Assembly: GCF_021049245.1 (NCBI RefSeq)
Contig: NZ_CP088020.1
Coordinates: 2,920,001 to 2,984,000, forward strand
From: Radiobacillus kanasensis
GTDB lineage: Bacteria > Bacillota > Bacilli > Bacillales > Amphibacillaceae
Direction: 5' to 3'
Length of the DNA stretch: 64,000 bases
Positions 17,147 through 26,501 of the stretch are shown in pieces (the first letter of the stretch is position 1; each line of letters starts with the position of its first letter). Made by a program: the position numbers and the translations under genes. The notes under the pieces were generated by a model. That model was not told the DNA's origin. It did not search any database and was given only the letters and a program-made list of their open reading frames with translations.

Positions 17147-17827
17147 TCACCGAGCCAATGTCATCGCATACACTTTCGGACATCCTGATTCTTTAAGGAG
17201 CCTAGCGGCATGTCTCAAGGTACTTCCTGTTGTATAAATATCATCAACTAATAAAACAGGAGTGTGAATCGGAGTCATAAGCTGAAAAGGGTTTTTCATG
17301 GTCATTCGTTCTTGTCGGGATTTTTTGGACTGTTTTTCACTATTTATTCTTTTTAATACACGTTGCGTTGTGACTGGGAGAAGAGTAATCAATGCATCTG
17401 ATTGGTTGAACTTTCTTTCTAAAAGTCTTTCTTCACTCAATGGAATCGGTAATACAGTTAAATCTTTTATTTGGTCAAACGTTTGATTAAATTGAGTTTT
17501 CCATTCTGACTCAAAAGCTCTCATCAGAATGTAATCCCCCCTATACTTCCATCGTGCGATAACCTCTTGAAGAGCTTCATTATAGGCATATAAAGAAGTA
17601 TTCTGTGTAAGAATGCCTTTCCAATTAGGGTCGTTTTCCCAACGGATGCAATCCGGACATATGGACTCCTTCCATTCTCTTGAACATATAGAACATCGTT
17701 TACCATTTAGAGGATGAAAATTTTTCCTACATGGTTCACATAAAGATGTATTGCTGGTTAATTTAAACATTGTATTCCAGTCCACCTCAGGAATAATTTC
17801 CTGATCACATACTAAGCAATAGCTCAC
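17147..17827 (-). CDS. comFC: Competence protein ComFC (phosphoribosyltransferase-like)
   Basis: ComFC is needed for DNA uptake in transformation and interacts with ComFA. The 226-residue protein has the N-terminal four-cysteine zinc finger (CLVCDQ, CEPC, then CSICSREW and CPDC) and the C-terminal phosphoribosyltransferase loop LLVDDIYTTGSTL near residue 196. Those features and adjacency to comFA fix the call. It overlaps comFA by 4 bases. The comFB gene that separates the two in B. subtilis is missing. Confidence 0.93.
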   Translation of the reverse strand: MSYCLVCDQEIIPEVDWNTMFKLTSNTSLCEPCRKNFHPLNGKRCSICSREWKESICPDCIRWENDPNWKGILTQNTSLYAYNEALQEVIARWKYRGDYILMRAFESEWKTQFNQTFDQIKDLTVLPIPLSEERLLERKFNQSDALITLLPVTTQRVLKRINSEKQSKKSRQERMTMKNPFQLMTPIHTPVLLVDDIYTTGSTLRHAARLLKESGCPKVYAMTLAR

Positions 17828-19278
17828 TTAAACCCACCTCTCTTATTCATTTCTTTTATTGATTGAATCGCTTTGACCATAGCCTCTGTTCTTCCATCAT
17901 GATAAAAGACGACTTCTCCATCCGGATCATTCGCATTTCTCCCAGCCCGTCCAGCAATTTGGACAAGAGCTGCCTCATCAAACACTTCATGTCCAGCATC
18001 TAGGATGGTGACATCCACGGAAGGAAATGTTACGCCACGCTCTAAAATCGTTGTCGTGATCATGATGTTGTATTCCTTGTTACGAAAATGCTCTACCTTT
18101 TCTTCTCGTTCTGGATCCGAAGAATAAACTGATTCTATCTTTTGATTCATAAAGTTGTCTTTCGTTTGAAGGGTATTCCTTAATCTCTCAGCTATCTCAA
18201 TCGTCGGAACAAAAATAAGGAGTTGTCGGTTTGGATTTTTCCTTCGGGTGAACCACTGGAAAAAGGCTTTAGGAGGGGAGTGTATGCTTCGTGCTTTCTT
18301 TAGATCCCAACACATTCTCATGGAAGGAACAGGTAATGGATGCCCGTGATATCGTGTTGGCACAAAGACGGTATCTAGCTCCTTCCGAGTCATTCTTCTT
18401 TTCAAGTCTTTACGAGGGGTGGCGGTTAAATAAACAGTCGTTGAGGTTGGTTTGACTGCTCTATTTGTCGCATAGGGAAGGGTCTTGCTGTGATGAAACG
18501 GAAAAGCATCCACTTCGTCAATGATCATCACATCAAAGGCGTTTGCATATCGGAGTAGCTGATGGGTCGTGGCAAGAACGAGGGGAGAAGCTAAGTTTTT
18601 GTCTGTACTTCCTCCATAAAGTGCGGCGATGGACACGTTCGGAAACGCAGCTTGAAAACGCGGTAGTAGCTCTCGAACGACATCTACTCTAGGTGTTGCT
18701 AGACAGACTCGCAAGCCTTGTTCCAAAGCAAAGCCAATGCCAGGAAAAACCATCTCGGTTTTCCCGGAGCCGCAAACTGCCCATAAAAGGAGCTCTTGCT
18801 TTTCCCGAATTGCTTCGATAAATCGTTCCGATGCACCCGACTGTGCGGCTGTCAATTCCCCATTCCATTGACATGGCTTCTCTATTTCTGCCCAATTCGG
18901 ATCAGGCCCAGTCCACATATAAAGCTTCTCACAATCCGAAACCCTTCCCATCTCTATACAGCTTCTACAATAATGATGTTCCTCCTCACATACGGAGCAT
19001 GGAAACGTACTGAACAAGTGAGAAGCCTTATTTCCACAACGTCTGCACCTATAACCTCGAGGTAAACGATCGAAAGGATTGATTTCTTGAAAATATTGGT
19101 TAGAAAGAAGCTGTTGAAAATGGGATTCATCGATGGAGATTTCATGGCGAAGCAAAAGTCTTCCGGCGTATTCGAAGGTTAAAGAATTAATGGATGAATC
19201 GAGAGTGGGGTTTTTAACAGTAGGAATCCATTCATAGGTTGGCTGAAAATACGAGGATAAAACGTTACGGAATTTCAC
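17824..19278 (-). CDS. comFA: Competence DNA-uptake helicase ComFA
   Basis: ComFA is a DEAD-type ATPase that helps pull single-stranded DNA through ComEC. The 484-residue protein has a zinc finger of four CxxC pairs at about residues 77-125 (CRRCGNKAS, CSVCEEE, CRSC), a Walker A motif AVCGSGKTE near residue 170, the DEVD box in VMIIDEVDAFPFHH, motif III LTATPR and the C-terminal QIAGRAGR. It starts at GTG 19278 with GGAGGG upstream, only 44 bases past degV. I see no ComK box in that short gap, so transcription may begin further upstream. Confidence 0.94.
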   Translation of the reverse strand: MKFRNVLSSYFQPTYEWIPTVKNPTLDSSINSLTFEYAGRLLLRHEISIDESHFQQLLSNQYFQEINPFDRLPRGYRCRRCGNKASHLFSTFPCSVCEEEHHYCRSCIEMGRVSDCEKLYMWTGPDPNWAEIEKPCQWNGELTAAQSGASERFIEAIREKQELLLWAVCGSGKTEMVFPGIGFALEQGLRVCLATPRVDVVRELLPRFQAAFPNVSIAALYGGSTDKNLASPLVLATTHQLLRYANAFDVMIIDEVDAFPFHHSKTLPYATNRAVKPTSTTVYLTATPRKDLKRRMTRKELDTVFVPTRYHGHPLPVPSMRMCWDLKKARSIHSPPKAFFQWFTRRKNPNRQLLIFVPTIEIAERLRNTLQTKDNFMNQKIESVYSSDPEREEKVEHFRNKEYNIMITTTILERGVTFPSVDVTILDAGHEVFDEAALVQIAGRAGRNANDPDGEVVFYHDGRTEAMVKAIQSIKEMNKRGGFK

Positions 19279-19304
19279 ATATTCCCTCCTTTATTCAAGA
19301 AAGG

Positions 19305-19326
19305 TGCCGAAATCTCGACACCTACT
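19305..19326 (-). terminator. Possible terminator hairpin after degV
   Basis: AGGTGTCGAG and TTTCGGCACCT-like arms form a GC-rich hairpin overlapping the degV stop codon on the minus strand, followed by TTTCTT. The T-run is short, so termination may be partial and comFA may be read through from degV. Confidence 0.5.
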
Positions 19327-20167
19327 CCACGTACCAGGCAAGACCAAGAGCGCCTTCACCAAGATGTGTTCCGATAACAGGTCCAAAGTAACTAATGGAA
19401 ACATCAACATGATTGTATAATTGCTCTAATTCCACTTTCATTTCCTCTGCTTCCTTAGGACTGTTAGCATGAATCACACAGGCCTTCATAAGCTTTCCTT
19501 TTTGTGCATCTTCCTCAAATAGGTCATAGATTCTTTTCAATGCTTTTTTCTTTGTCCGAATCTTTTCAAATGGTACGATCTGCTTGTCTACAAAATGTAG
19601 AAGAGGCTTTACCTGAAGTACACTACCTATTAAAGCTTGCGCACCATTTAAACGTCCTCCACGATGTAGATTGCTAAGATCATCTACTAAGAAATAAGCG
19701 CGCACAGATTGCTTCATCTCATCTAATCTTGCAATGATTTTTTCTGGAGAAAGCTCTCCTTCTGTTGCCAATCGGCTTGCTTCTAATACATAGAAGCCTT
19801 GAGCCATGGCACTGATTTCGGAATCATAAGGATAAACGTTAATTCCTTCGACCATTTTCCCAGCTGACACTACAGTTTGATACGTACCACTAATCCCACT
19901 CGATAAATGAATGGAAATCACGGCGTCATATTCCTTTGCTAACTGCTCCAATTTATCTACGATAAGTCCGATCGCGGGTTGTGTTGTTTTCGGAAGCTGA
20001 TCCGATTGCTCCACCTTTTTATAGAACTCTTCGGTTGTGATATCCACTTCTTCTTGATAGGTATGATTCCCGAACACGACGCTAAGTGGAACCATATGAA
20101 TATCGTTCGCTTCTCGTACAGCAGCTGGTATATATGCAGTACTATCTGTCATTACGGCTATTCTCAT
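19322..20167 (-). CDS. degV: DegV family fatty-acid-binding protein
   Basis: DegV proteins bind long-chain fatty acids; FakB proteins of this family feed fatty-acid kinase. The 281-residue product opens MRIAVMTDSTAYIP, carries SSGISGTYQTV near residue 94 (fatty-acid carboxylate binding), LHRGGRLNGAQALIGS near residue 165, and ends GEGALGLAWY. The position between comFA and degU-degS matches the B. subtilis gene that gave the family its name. The physiological role of this copy is not known. Confidence 0.93.
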   Translation of the reverse strand: MRIAVMTDSTAYIPAAVREANDIHMVPLSVVFGNHTYQEEVDITTEEFYKKVEQSDQLPKTTQPAIGLIVDKLEQLAKEYDAVISIHLSSGISGTYQTVVSAGKMVEGINVYPYDSEISAMAQGFYVLEASRLATEGELSPEKIIARLDEMKQSVRAYFLVDDLSNLHRGGRLNGAQALIGSVLQVKPLLHFVDKQIVPFEKIRTKKKALKRIYDLFEEDAQKGKLMKACVIHANSPKEAEEMKVELEQLYNHVDVSISYFGPVIGTHLGEGALGLAWYVE

Positions 20168-20197
20168 TAAAACTACCCTCCTCGGATAAATGGATGT

Positions 20198-20291
20198 CTA
20201 GCTCCAGCGCCCAGTGACTTGTGAGACTTTCCTCCCCTTCGTACGATAGATCAACAGATCAGTCTAGTCCGTACATCGCTAAGCTGGAGCC
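20198..20291. repeat. Short member related to the modular repeats, with inverted ends
   Basis: CTAGCTCCAGCG at 20198-20209 and CGCTAAGCTGGAGC at 20277-20290 are inverted arms. The sequence between them contains GTGAGACTTTCCTC and TTCGTACGATAGATCAA, close to the tail (on the opposite strand) of the large repeats at 37.8, 45.9 and 46.9 kb. It lies in the 326-base gap between degV and degU, which otherwise holds only the degU terminator and promoter sequence for degV. Confidence 0.7.
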
Positions 20292-20455
20292 TGCATTCTT
20301 CTCATTATGTAATACCTAGTAGCTTACCCTAAAAGTAAAAAGATATAATGGCTGTGGTATTCCCTACTATATTTTACATGAAAGGAAAGGAAAAAGTACA
20401 GGTTTACCAAATTTCTTTATCCCATATAAAGTTCTCGTAAAAAATAAATATTCAA

Positions 20456-20488
20456 AAAGGACTACCACATTTTTCGTGATAGTCCTTT
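20456..20488 (-). terminator. Terminator of degU
   Basis: AAAGGACTATCAC and GTGgTAGTCCTTT form a strong stem on the minus strand, 5 bases past the degU stop, followed by TTTTTG. Confidence 0.85.
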
Positions 20489-20493
20489 GCCTA

Positions 20494-21174
20494 TTAAACG
20501 ACTTCTACCCAACCGTTGCGGATTGCTGTTACCACAGCTTGAGTTCGGTCATTCACACTCATTTTTTGCAAGATATTACTCACGTGGTTTTTCACTGTTT
20601 TTTCACTGATATACAAAGATTCAGCAACGCCACGGTTACTTTTCCCATCTGCTAATAGCTGAAGTACTTCGCATTCTCTTCTCGTAAGCAAGTGCAGTGG
20701 TTTGCGATATTCCGTCATTTTTTCTGCAAGCTGACTTACGTTTACTTCAGACAAACGACGATATTCTTGTACAAGATTATGGGTTACTTTCGGATGCAGA
20801 TAGGATCCGCCTTCACTAACCACTTTAATTGCTTCAATTAACGCATTTGAATCCATTTCCTTCAATAGATATCCTTGAGCTCCAGACTTTAGAGCATGGG
20901 TCACATAATTCTCATCATCATGAATCGAAAGAATGATGACATTCACACCTGGGTAATGCTTAATGAGCTCAGTTGTTGCTTCCACTCCATTAATGTTAGG
21001 CATGTTAATATCCATTAATACCACATCTGGTTTGTATTCTTCGACCAATTGTAGTGCTGAAGAACCGTCATTTCCTTCTGCGACTACTTCGAAGGTAGGT
21101 TCGAATTCTAAGATTCTTTTAACCCCTTCTCTAAATAGCTTATGATCATCAATTAATACGATATTGGTTGTCAT
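20494..21174 (-). CDS. degU: Response regulator DegU
   Basis: DegU controls exoenzymes, competence, biofilm and motility. The 226-residue protein has a receiver domain (residues 1-120) with [13 protein letters not shown], the phospho-acceptor in [10 protein letters not shown] near residue 56, and the Lys in LLKEMD near 105. A LuxR/NarL helix-turn-helix follows (LTRREREVL-like [27 protein letters not shown]). It lies after degS but with an unusually long 200-base gap, which probably holds its own promoter. Confidence 0.96.
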   Translation of the reverse strand: MTTNIVLIDDHKLFREGVKRILEFEPTFEVVAEGNDGSSALQLVEEYKPDVVLMDINMPNINGVEATTELIKHYPGVNVIILSIHDDENYVTHALKSGAQGYLLKEMDSNALIEAIKVVSEGGSYLHPKVTHNLVQEYRRLSEVNVSQLAEKMTEYRKPLHLLTRRECEVLQLLADGKSNRGVAESLYISEKTVKNHVSNILQKMSVNDRTQAVVTAIRNGWVEVV

Positions 21175-21377
21175 TGTTTGTTCCTCCTATACCTTAAAAT
21201 ACGACTTAGGTCTGGTTGATAATTTTGTAAGCACTACAACCTTTACTCTTTGTTTTGCGGAACAGTCTCTATCTATTATACATGATAGATTTTTCTGTGT
21301 AGTCTTTTATTTTAATAGTTTGATAGCTTACAGAAGATTTCCCATTTCTATTCATGGATCCCCCAATGAGCAATGTT

Positions 21378-22514
21378 TCATGACTCATTTAAAGGGACTT
21401 GAATAAATATGGTCGTTCCTTGTTCAACCCTAGATGTAATTCTTAGGTGTCCATCAAGCATTTCCACTCTTTCCTTCATACCGACAAGCCCAAATGAATT
21501 TTCCTTCTTATGAGAAAGGTCGAAGCCTTTTCCATCATCCTTTATCACAACAAGGATGGCACTTTCCGTTATTTCCACCTTCACTTGAATCGCAGAGGCT
21601 TCCGCGTGTTTGATAGCGTTCTGAACGGATTCTTGAACGAGTCGGAATAATGCTACCTCATATTTCGAGTTTAGTCTACGTTCTTTTCCATGGGTTGTAA
21701 ATTGAATCTCGACTTTATTGTACTCAGACATGTTCGCTAAATATTTTTTCATTGTAGGGATAAGTCCTAAATCATCAAGGGCCATTGGACGAAGGTCATA
21801 AATGATTCTTCGTACTTCATGAAGAGATGTGCGAACCATTTGTCTCATATCTTTAATTTCCTTAAGTGCTTCCTCTGGACTTCTTTCTCGGAACGTTCGG
21901 TCAATTAGCTCAGAACGGAGTAATATATTGGCAAGCATTTGAGCGGGCCCATCATGCATTTCTCTTGATAGTCTTCTTCGCTCTTCTTCCTGTGCTTCGA
22001 TAATTCGAAGGCCAAATTCTTGTTTTTCATGAGCTTCTTGCAGTAAGTCTCCCACTTGTTTAAAGTCATCACTTAAGTAATTTAACACAACGGAAATTTT
22101 CCCAACTAAACCTTCTGCCCGAGCGACCGTTTGCTCTAATTTAAGTAAGCGCCGTTCTAAATCATCTCGTCTTTCCCTGAGATTTCGCTCCTTCTCTCTT
22201 TTCATAGAGAGTTCTGATTGAAGTCTATGGGTCTGGTCATAGATTTCTCTAATTTGTTCTTCATTGTATTGATTAAAGTTTTGGCTCACCTCGGAAAGAC
22301 GAACTCTTGAAAAACGAACCTTTTGTTCAAGATCATCTCCTTCTGTAATGATCTCTAGTACAGACTGTTTTGTCTCTTCCAATTCATGTTTTAATTTTTC
22401 ATATTCTTTCCGTGAGTCTTCACCAATTGAAAAGATTTCGTCTTTACTGTTACTAACGGCATCTATCATTTCATCAATTATATAATCTAATGTTTTTTCT
22501 TTTGATTTTGCCAT
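21378..22514 (-). CDS. degS: Sensor kinase DegS
   Basis: DegS is a cytoplasmic histidine kinase of the HisKA_3 family. The 378-residue protein has an N-terminal coiled-coil sensor (about residues 1-175) without membrane segments, the phospho-acceptor His in RRLSREMHDGPAQML near residue 188, and the ATPase domain with VQNAIKHAEA, DDGKGFD and GLVGMKERV. The DegS sensory part and lack of transmembrane helices match B. subtilis. ATG 22514 is preceded by a ribosome site and is divergent from yvyE. Confidence 0.95.
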   Translation of the reverse strand: MAKSKEKTLDYIIDEMIDAVSNSKDEIFSIGEDSRKEYEKLKHELEETKQSVLEIITEGDDLEQKVRFSRVRLSEVSQNFNQYNEEQIREIYDQTHRLQSELSMKREKERNLRERRDDLERRLLKLEQTVARAEGLVGKISVVLNYLSDDFKQVGDLLQEAHEKQEFGLRIIEAQEEERRRLSREMHDGPAQMLANILLRSELIDRTFRERSPEEALKEIKDMRQMVRTSLHEVRRIIYDLRPMALDDLGLIPTMKKYLANMSEYNKVEIQFTTHGKERRLNSKYEVALFRLVQESVQNAIKHAEASAIQVKVEITESAILVVIKDDGKGFDLSHKKENSFGLVGMKERVEMLDGHLRITSRVEQGTTIFIQVPLNES

Positions 22515-22710
22515 ACGTTCTCCACCAATCTTTTCAAAATAATCATTCGATGGACCTACATCATTTATGGGGGTACTCCTTATTTACTAGAGTGAACTTT
22601 TTTCATATAGTTTTCATTTTACTATATAGCTTAAGGAAAAGGAACAAGCCAGACCCGTTGCGGCCTTATTCACGACTACTTTATAATATAAGTTAGGAGG
22701 TAACGTCCAT

Positions 22711-23343
22711 ATGTTGAATAGCTATTTAACTGTAAAATCAGAAGGAACCGATGAAGTATTGATTCAAAAGTCTCGATTTATCGGTCATGTGAAAAGAGTC
22801 GAAACAGAAGAAGAAGCCATCGAATTTATTGGAACGATAAAAAAGAAACATCAAGATGCTACGCACAATTGCTCCGCCTATATGATTGGGGAGCATGATT
22901 TAATTCAAAAGGCCAATGATGATGGAGAACCATCAGGTACAGCTGGGATTCCCATTTTAGATGTATTGAAGAAAAAAGGACTCAAGGATACCGCTGTTGT
23001 GGTTACTCGCTATTTTGGAGGAATTAAACTAGGGGCTGGCGGCCTCATTAGAGCTTATTCAAGCACAACCTCACAAGCAATCGAAACGACTGGAATTGTG
23101 AAACGACAATTAATGCAACAATTCACGGTGAATATTGATTACACGTTACTCGGGAAATTAGAAAACGAGCTACGAAACTCTGACTACCACTTAGATAAGA
23201 TTGATTATCTCGAAAACGTTCATCTATCCGTGTTTGCAGAGATTGAAAAGGAACAGGCCTTTCAAGATTGGATCGTAGACTTAACGAGTGATCAAGCAAC
23301 GATTACCAAAGGAAAACAAGATTACTTCGAAATCGATATGTAA
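22711..23343 (+). CDS. yvyE: IMPACT (YigZ/YvyE) family protein
   Basis: The 210-residue protein has the IMPACT N-terminal domain with SRFIGHVKRV, DATHNCSAY, NDDGEPSGTAG and VTRYFGGIKLGAGGL, and a C-terminal DUF1949-type domain. Bacterial members bind nucleic acids or ribosome-related targets; the exact role is unclear. AGGAGG precedes the ATG at 22711. It is divergent from degS, as in B. subtilis. Confidence 0.92.
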   Translation: MLNSYLTVKSEGTDEVLIQKSRFIGHVKRVETEEEAIEFIGTIKKKHQDATHNCSAYMIGEHDLIQKANDDGEPSGTAGIPILDVLKKKGLKDTAVVVTRYFGGIKLGAGGLIRAYSSTTSQAIETTGIVKRQLMQQFTVNIDYTLLGKLENELRNSDYHLDKIDYLENVHLSVFAEIEKEQAFQDWIVDLTSDQATITKGKQDYFEIDM

Positions 23344-23392
23344 GGATTAATAGACATGATATTTCCTGGGAAATGAAATCTCGACAAAAAAC

Positions 23393-23434
23393 AATGGTAT
23401 GCAGTCTCCCTTATCGGAGACTTCGCATACCATT
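23393..23434 (-). terminator. Terminator overlapping the end of nagB
   Basis: AATGGTATGC and GCATACCATT pair around a region that can form a second stem (AGTCTCCGATAAGGGAGACT). The minus-strand copy is followed by GTTTTTTG. The arms include the last codons of nagB. Confidence 0.85.
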
Positions 23435-24163
23435 TTCTTTCACTTTAGAAAGTGCTGCTTCATCCGCAATTAGATGGACATTCGGGTGCTGCTGCAAAAT
23501 AGATGCTGGAAATACTTCTGATACTTCTCCGTGAAGAAGCTGGTACACAGCATCTGCTTTTTTAGCACCAGAAATGAGCAAAAGAATCTCTTTGCTTTTC
23601 ATGATGGATTGAATCCCCATCGTTATCGCTTGTTTTGGAACATCTTTCTCTGACTCGAAAAAGCGAGCATTGGCTTGAATCGTAGACGGAGCTAAGTTCA
23701 CGACATGTGTCGCAGTTTGGAAAGAAGTCCCTGGCTCGTTAAAACCGATGTGCCCGTTGACACCTATACCTAAAACTTGCACGTCAATTCCGCCACTTTT
23801 TTTAATGCTTTCTTCGTAATCGTTACACTCTTCCTTCAAATCCTTTGCCATCCCATTTGGAACATTCGTTTGTTCTTTAGAAATATCTACATGGCTAAAT
23901 AACCGATCATTCATATAGAATCGATAACTATTTTTATCTTCCCTTGGTAAACCGATATATTCATCTAAATTGTACGTCGTCGTATTTGAAAATGAGATTT
24001 TGCCATCCACATATACTTGAACGAGCTCTTTATACATACCCTCTGGCGTCGAACCAGTTGCTAATCCAAGCACCGGTTTAGGTAGGTCCTGAATTCGCTT
24101 CATAATGATTTCGCTCGCTTTTTTACTCATTTCGTCATAATTTTTAACTTCCGTTATTTGCAT
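23411..24163 (-). CDS. nagB: Glucosamine-6-phosphate deaminase NagB
   Basis: NagB turns glucosamine-6-phosphate into fructose-6-phosphate and ammonia. The 250-residue protein carries GLATGSTPEGMYKEL near residue 35, the catalytic Asp/Glu/His region in TYNLDEYIGL and GIGVNGHIGFNEPG near residue 133, and SGAKKADAVYQLL. It has the length of Bacillus NagB and overlaps nagA by 20 bases. It is the second gene of the nagA-nagB operon; NagR next door is its expected repressor. Confidence 0.96.
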   Translation of the reverse strand: MQITEVKNYDEMSKKASEIIMKRIQDLPKPVLGLATGSTPEGMYKELVQVYVDGKISFSNTTTYNLDEYIGLPREDKNSYRFYMNDRLFSHVDISKEQTNVPNGMAKDLKEECNDYEESIKKSGGIDVQVLGIGVNGHIGFNEPGTSFQTATHVVNLAPSTIQANARFFESEKDVPKQAITMGIQSIMKSKEILLLISGAKKADAVYQLLHGEVSEVFPASILQQHPNVHLIADEAALSKVKENGMRSLR

Positions 24164-25337
24164 GTTCGTTTCCCTCCGAATAGCTTAGTACTCCGCGACA
24201 ATAAGTTCGATAAATGTTGAGCTCATCATCTACAAGTAAAACATCTGCATCTTTTCCAATCTCAATACTTCCCTTTCGATCAAACACATCTATCTGTTTG
24301 GCTGGATTGACGGACGTCATTTCAATCACATCCTGCAATGCAGCACCCGTGTAGCGCATGACATTTTTAGCACCATCTCTCAATTTCAAAATACTCCCTG
24401 CTAAGGTGCCGTTTTCGAGGGTAGCTTGCTGATCCGTCACGGTAACAGACTGTCCACCTAAATCATACGTACCTGGTTGTAGGCATTTTGCGCGCAATGC
24501 ATCTGTAATAATCATTAACCGTTCTTTTCCGATGTTTCGATAAAAAATGTCAATCATCTCTGGTGAGATGTGAATGCCATCCGCAATTAATTCTGCACGT
24601 AGCTCTTCCAATAGAAAAGCAGCACCTACTACTCCAACATCCCGATGATGTAAGCCTGTCATCGCATTTGCGAGGTGTGTAACCTGACTGACACCATGCT
24701 CTACTGCCTTTTGCATTTCTTGAAAACCAGCACTCGTATGTCCAGCAGAAATATTGACACCTTTTTCCGCTAGGTAATGGATCAGTGCATGATCTTCGTC
24801 ACATTCTGGTGCAAGCGTAATCGTCTTAATTTTGTCCCCAGACAAGCGTTGCCATTCCGCAAACTGTTCAATATTTGGCTTCAATATGTGATTCACTGGC
24901 TGAGCACCTGATTTTTCTATATTAATAAATGGCCCTTCTAGATGGACGCCGATCACTTCTGCGTAACCAGGTTTATTGGCATACATGCCGATATTTTCAA
25001 GTGCTTGATCAATGTTTGCTCTCGATTGCGTCATGGTTGTGGCTAAAAAACTAGTCGTTCCTTCCGCTGGTAGAACTTGTGCCATGGTATCCAACGCTTC
25101 TTCTGTTGCATCCATCACGTCGGCCCCATTTGCCCCGTGAATATGTCCATCGATAAAACCGGGAATAAGGTTACGTCCTTTCCCGTCCACGATGGTATCG
25201 ACAGAATCGGAAGGCGAAGCACCCTCTGTTAAAATCTGCTTAATCTTACCGTCACGAATGATGATGGATCCACGTTCTATAATTTTAGTTTCTATATATA
25301 TATCAACATTTTTTATCCAAGTCGTTTCCGTACTCAT
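24144..25337 (-). CDS. nagA: N-acetylglucosamine-6-phosphate deacetylase NagA
   Basis: NagA removes acetate from N-acetylglucosamine-6-phosphate, feeding NagB. This amidohydrolase of 397 residues has the metal motif PGFIDGHIHGANGADVMD near residue 58, the GVHLEGPFIN segment near 125, the His in AGHTSAG and THLANAM near 200-220, and the catalytic Asp in MIITDAL. The operon order nagA-nagB with nagR divergent is close to the usual Bacillus arrangement. The start has a RBS-like AGGAG 9 bases upstream. Confidence 0.95.
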   Translation of the reverse strand: MSTETTWIKNVDIYIETKIIERGSIIIRDGKIKQILTEGASPSDSVDTIVDGKGRNLIPGFIDGHIHGANGADVMDATEEALDTMAQVLPAEGTTSFLATTMTQSRANIDQALENIGMYANKPGYAEVIGVHLEGPFINIEKSGAQPVNHILKPNIEQFAEWQRLSGDKIKTITLAPECDEDHALIHYLAEKGVNISAGHTSAGFQEMQKAVEHGVSQVTHLANAMTGLHHRDVGVVGAAFLLEELRAELIADGIHISPEMIDIFYRNIGKERLMIITDALRAKCLQPGTYDLGGQSVTVTDQQATLENGTLAGSILKLRDGAKNVMRYTGAALQDVIEMTSVNPAKQIDVFDRKGSIEIGKDADVLLVDDELNIYRTYCRGVLSYSEGNEHANNGS

Positions 25338-25393
25338 AGATAAAAACTCCTCTCTTTACCATCTGACATCCTTAAAGTATCACATAAATATAT

Positions 25394-25424
25394 AGTTGTC
25401 TATACATTAGTATAGGTATATACA
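25394..25424. promoter_or_regulatory. NagR (YvoA)-type operator between nagA and nagR
   Basis: AGTTGTCTATAC and GTATAGGTATATAC form an interrupted palindrome typical of the GTATA-G-NNN-TATAC-like sites of NagR/DasR regulators. It lies in the divergent nagA-nagR intergenic region at a place able to control both. The exact half-site spacing I give is by eye. Confidence 0.6.
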
Positions 25425-25508
25425 GGATGACAAAAATTTGTTAAAATTTGTTTAAACTAGTCTATAATAAATACGAACAAGAACGGTGTCATGAAGGGAG
25501 TAACATAT

Positions 25509-26231
25509 ATGCTAAATAAAAACTCTCCTCTACCTATTTATTACCAACTTGAGGAAGAAATAAGACAATTAATTCAATCGGAACAATTAAAACCTGGTGA
25601 ATTGCTGCCATCAGAACGAGAATATGCAGAGCTACACGGAATTAGTCGAATGACCGTAAGGCAGGCCATAAATAATTTAGCTTCTGAAGGGTTATTATAT
25701 CGCCAAAAAGGAAAAGGAACTTTTGTAGCCGAGAGAAAATTCGAGCAAAATCTTCAAGGGTTAACGAGTTTTAGTGAGGATATGAAGGCAAGAGGCTTAA
25801 CTCCTTCTAGTAAGCTTATAACTTTTGAGGAGATTGTGGCACCACCTGACATTGCCCATAAGCTACACATTTCTGATGGAGATAAAGTGTACCTTATTCA
25901 AAGAATTCGGTTAGCCAATAATGAGCCTGTAGCAGTGGAAGCCATTTATACTCCGAAATCGATTGTCGGATCCTTAACGAAGGAAGATTACGCGGGATCT
26001 TTCTATGAATTTATGGAGAAAAAGAAAGGACTCCAGATCGGTCATGCTGATCAAGAACTAGAGTCTGCTCTAGCCAATACGTTTGAAATGGAACACCTGC
26101 AAATCAAGGATGGCGATCCCATCTTACTCATGAAACGAATTACACACTTGTCCAACGATAAACCATTTGAATATGTAAAATCGGCTTATCGCGCAGATCG
26201 GTATAAATTTAAATTGCATTTGCCAAGGTAG
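25509..26231 (+). CDS. nagR: GntR/HutC-family repressor NagR (YvoA)
   Basis: NagR represses nag genes and is released by amino-sugar phosphates. The 240-residue protein has a winged helix (residues 1-70) with PGELLPSEREYAE, GISRMTVRQAINNLASEG and KGKGTFVA, then a UTRA effector domain (about 85-235) with LTSFSEDMKARGL. I chose ATG 25509: AAGGGAG lies right before it, while an ATG six codons earlier lies ahead of that site. It is divergent from nagA-nagB. Confidence 0.93.
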   Translation: MLNKNSPLPIYYQLEEEIRQLIQSEQLKPGELLPSEREYAELHGISRMTVRQAINNLASEGLLYRQKGKGTFVAERKFEQNLQGLTSFSEDMKARGLTPSSKLITFEEIVAPPDIAHKLHISDGDKVYLIQRIRLANNEPVAVEAIYTPKSIVGSLTKEDYAGSFYEFMEKKKGLQIGHADQELESALANTFEMEHLQIKDGDPILLMKRITHLSNDKPFEYVKSAYRADRYKFKLHLPR

Positions 26232-26270
26232 CAACAAAAAACTACTTTATCTGTAGTTTCTCAACACAAA

Positions 26271-26294
26271 AAAAGCGTTGTCTCCAACGCTTTT
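26271..26294. terminator. Bidirectional terminator between nagR and the small ORF
   Basis: AAAAGCGTTG and CAACGCTTTT form a perfect stem with loop TCTC, flanked by A-run and T-run on the two sides. It can end nagR on the plus strand and the 44-codon ORF on the minus strand. A second weaker hairpin (AAACTAC...GTAGTTT) precedes it at about 26238-26260. Confidence 0.85.
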
Positions 26295-26296
26295 TT

Positions 26297-26431
26297 TCAT
26301 TCCCATTGTTCATATTGATGTATTTTGTGAATAAACTTTTCAATGAACTCCCTCGTGTTTTGTATCTTAGAGCTTTCGGTCTGTTCCCTTAAATCAGATA
26401 GAACTTGCTTTAAGATCTCCTGTTCACTCAT
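26297..26431 (-). CDS. Small 44-residue unknown protein
   Basis: A short frame begins at ATG 26431, behind GAGGTGA five bases upstream, and ends at TGA right before a terminator. The product opens MSEQEILKQVLSDLREQTE, is charged and helical, and ends HQYEQWE. I do not recognise it. The ribosome site, helical composition and terminator make it a credible gene even though it is below common length cut-offs. It lies 70 bases downstream of the VanZ-like gene and may share its transcript. Confidence 0.65.
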   Translation of the reverse strand: MSEQEILKQVLSDLREQTESSKIQNTREFIEKFIHKIHQYEQWE

Positions 26432-26501
26432 GGAATCACCTCGGTTAGTTTCAAAGCTCCTGCTTGCTTTACCTTATGATTTAAAACCCTTATCCGTTCC
26501 T

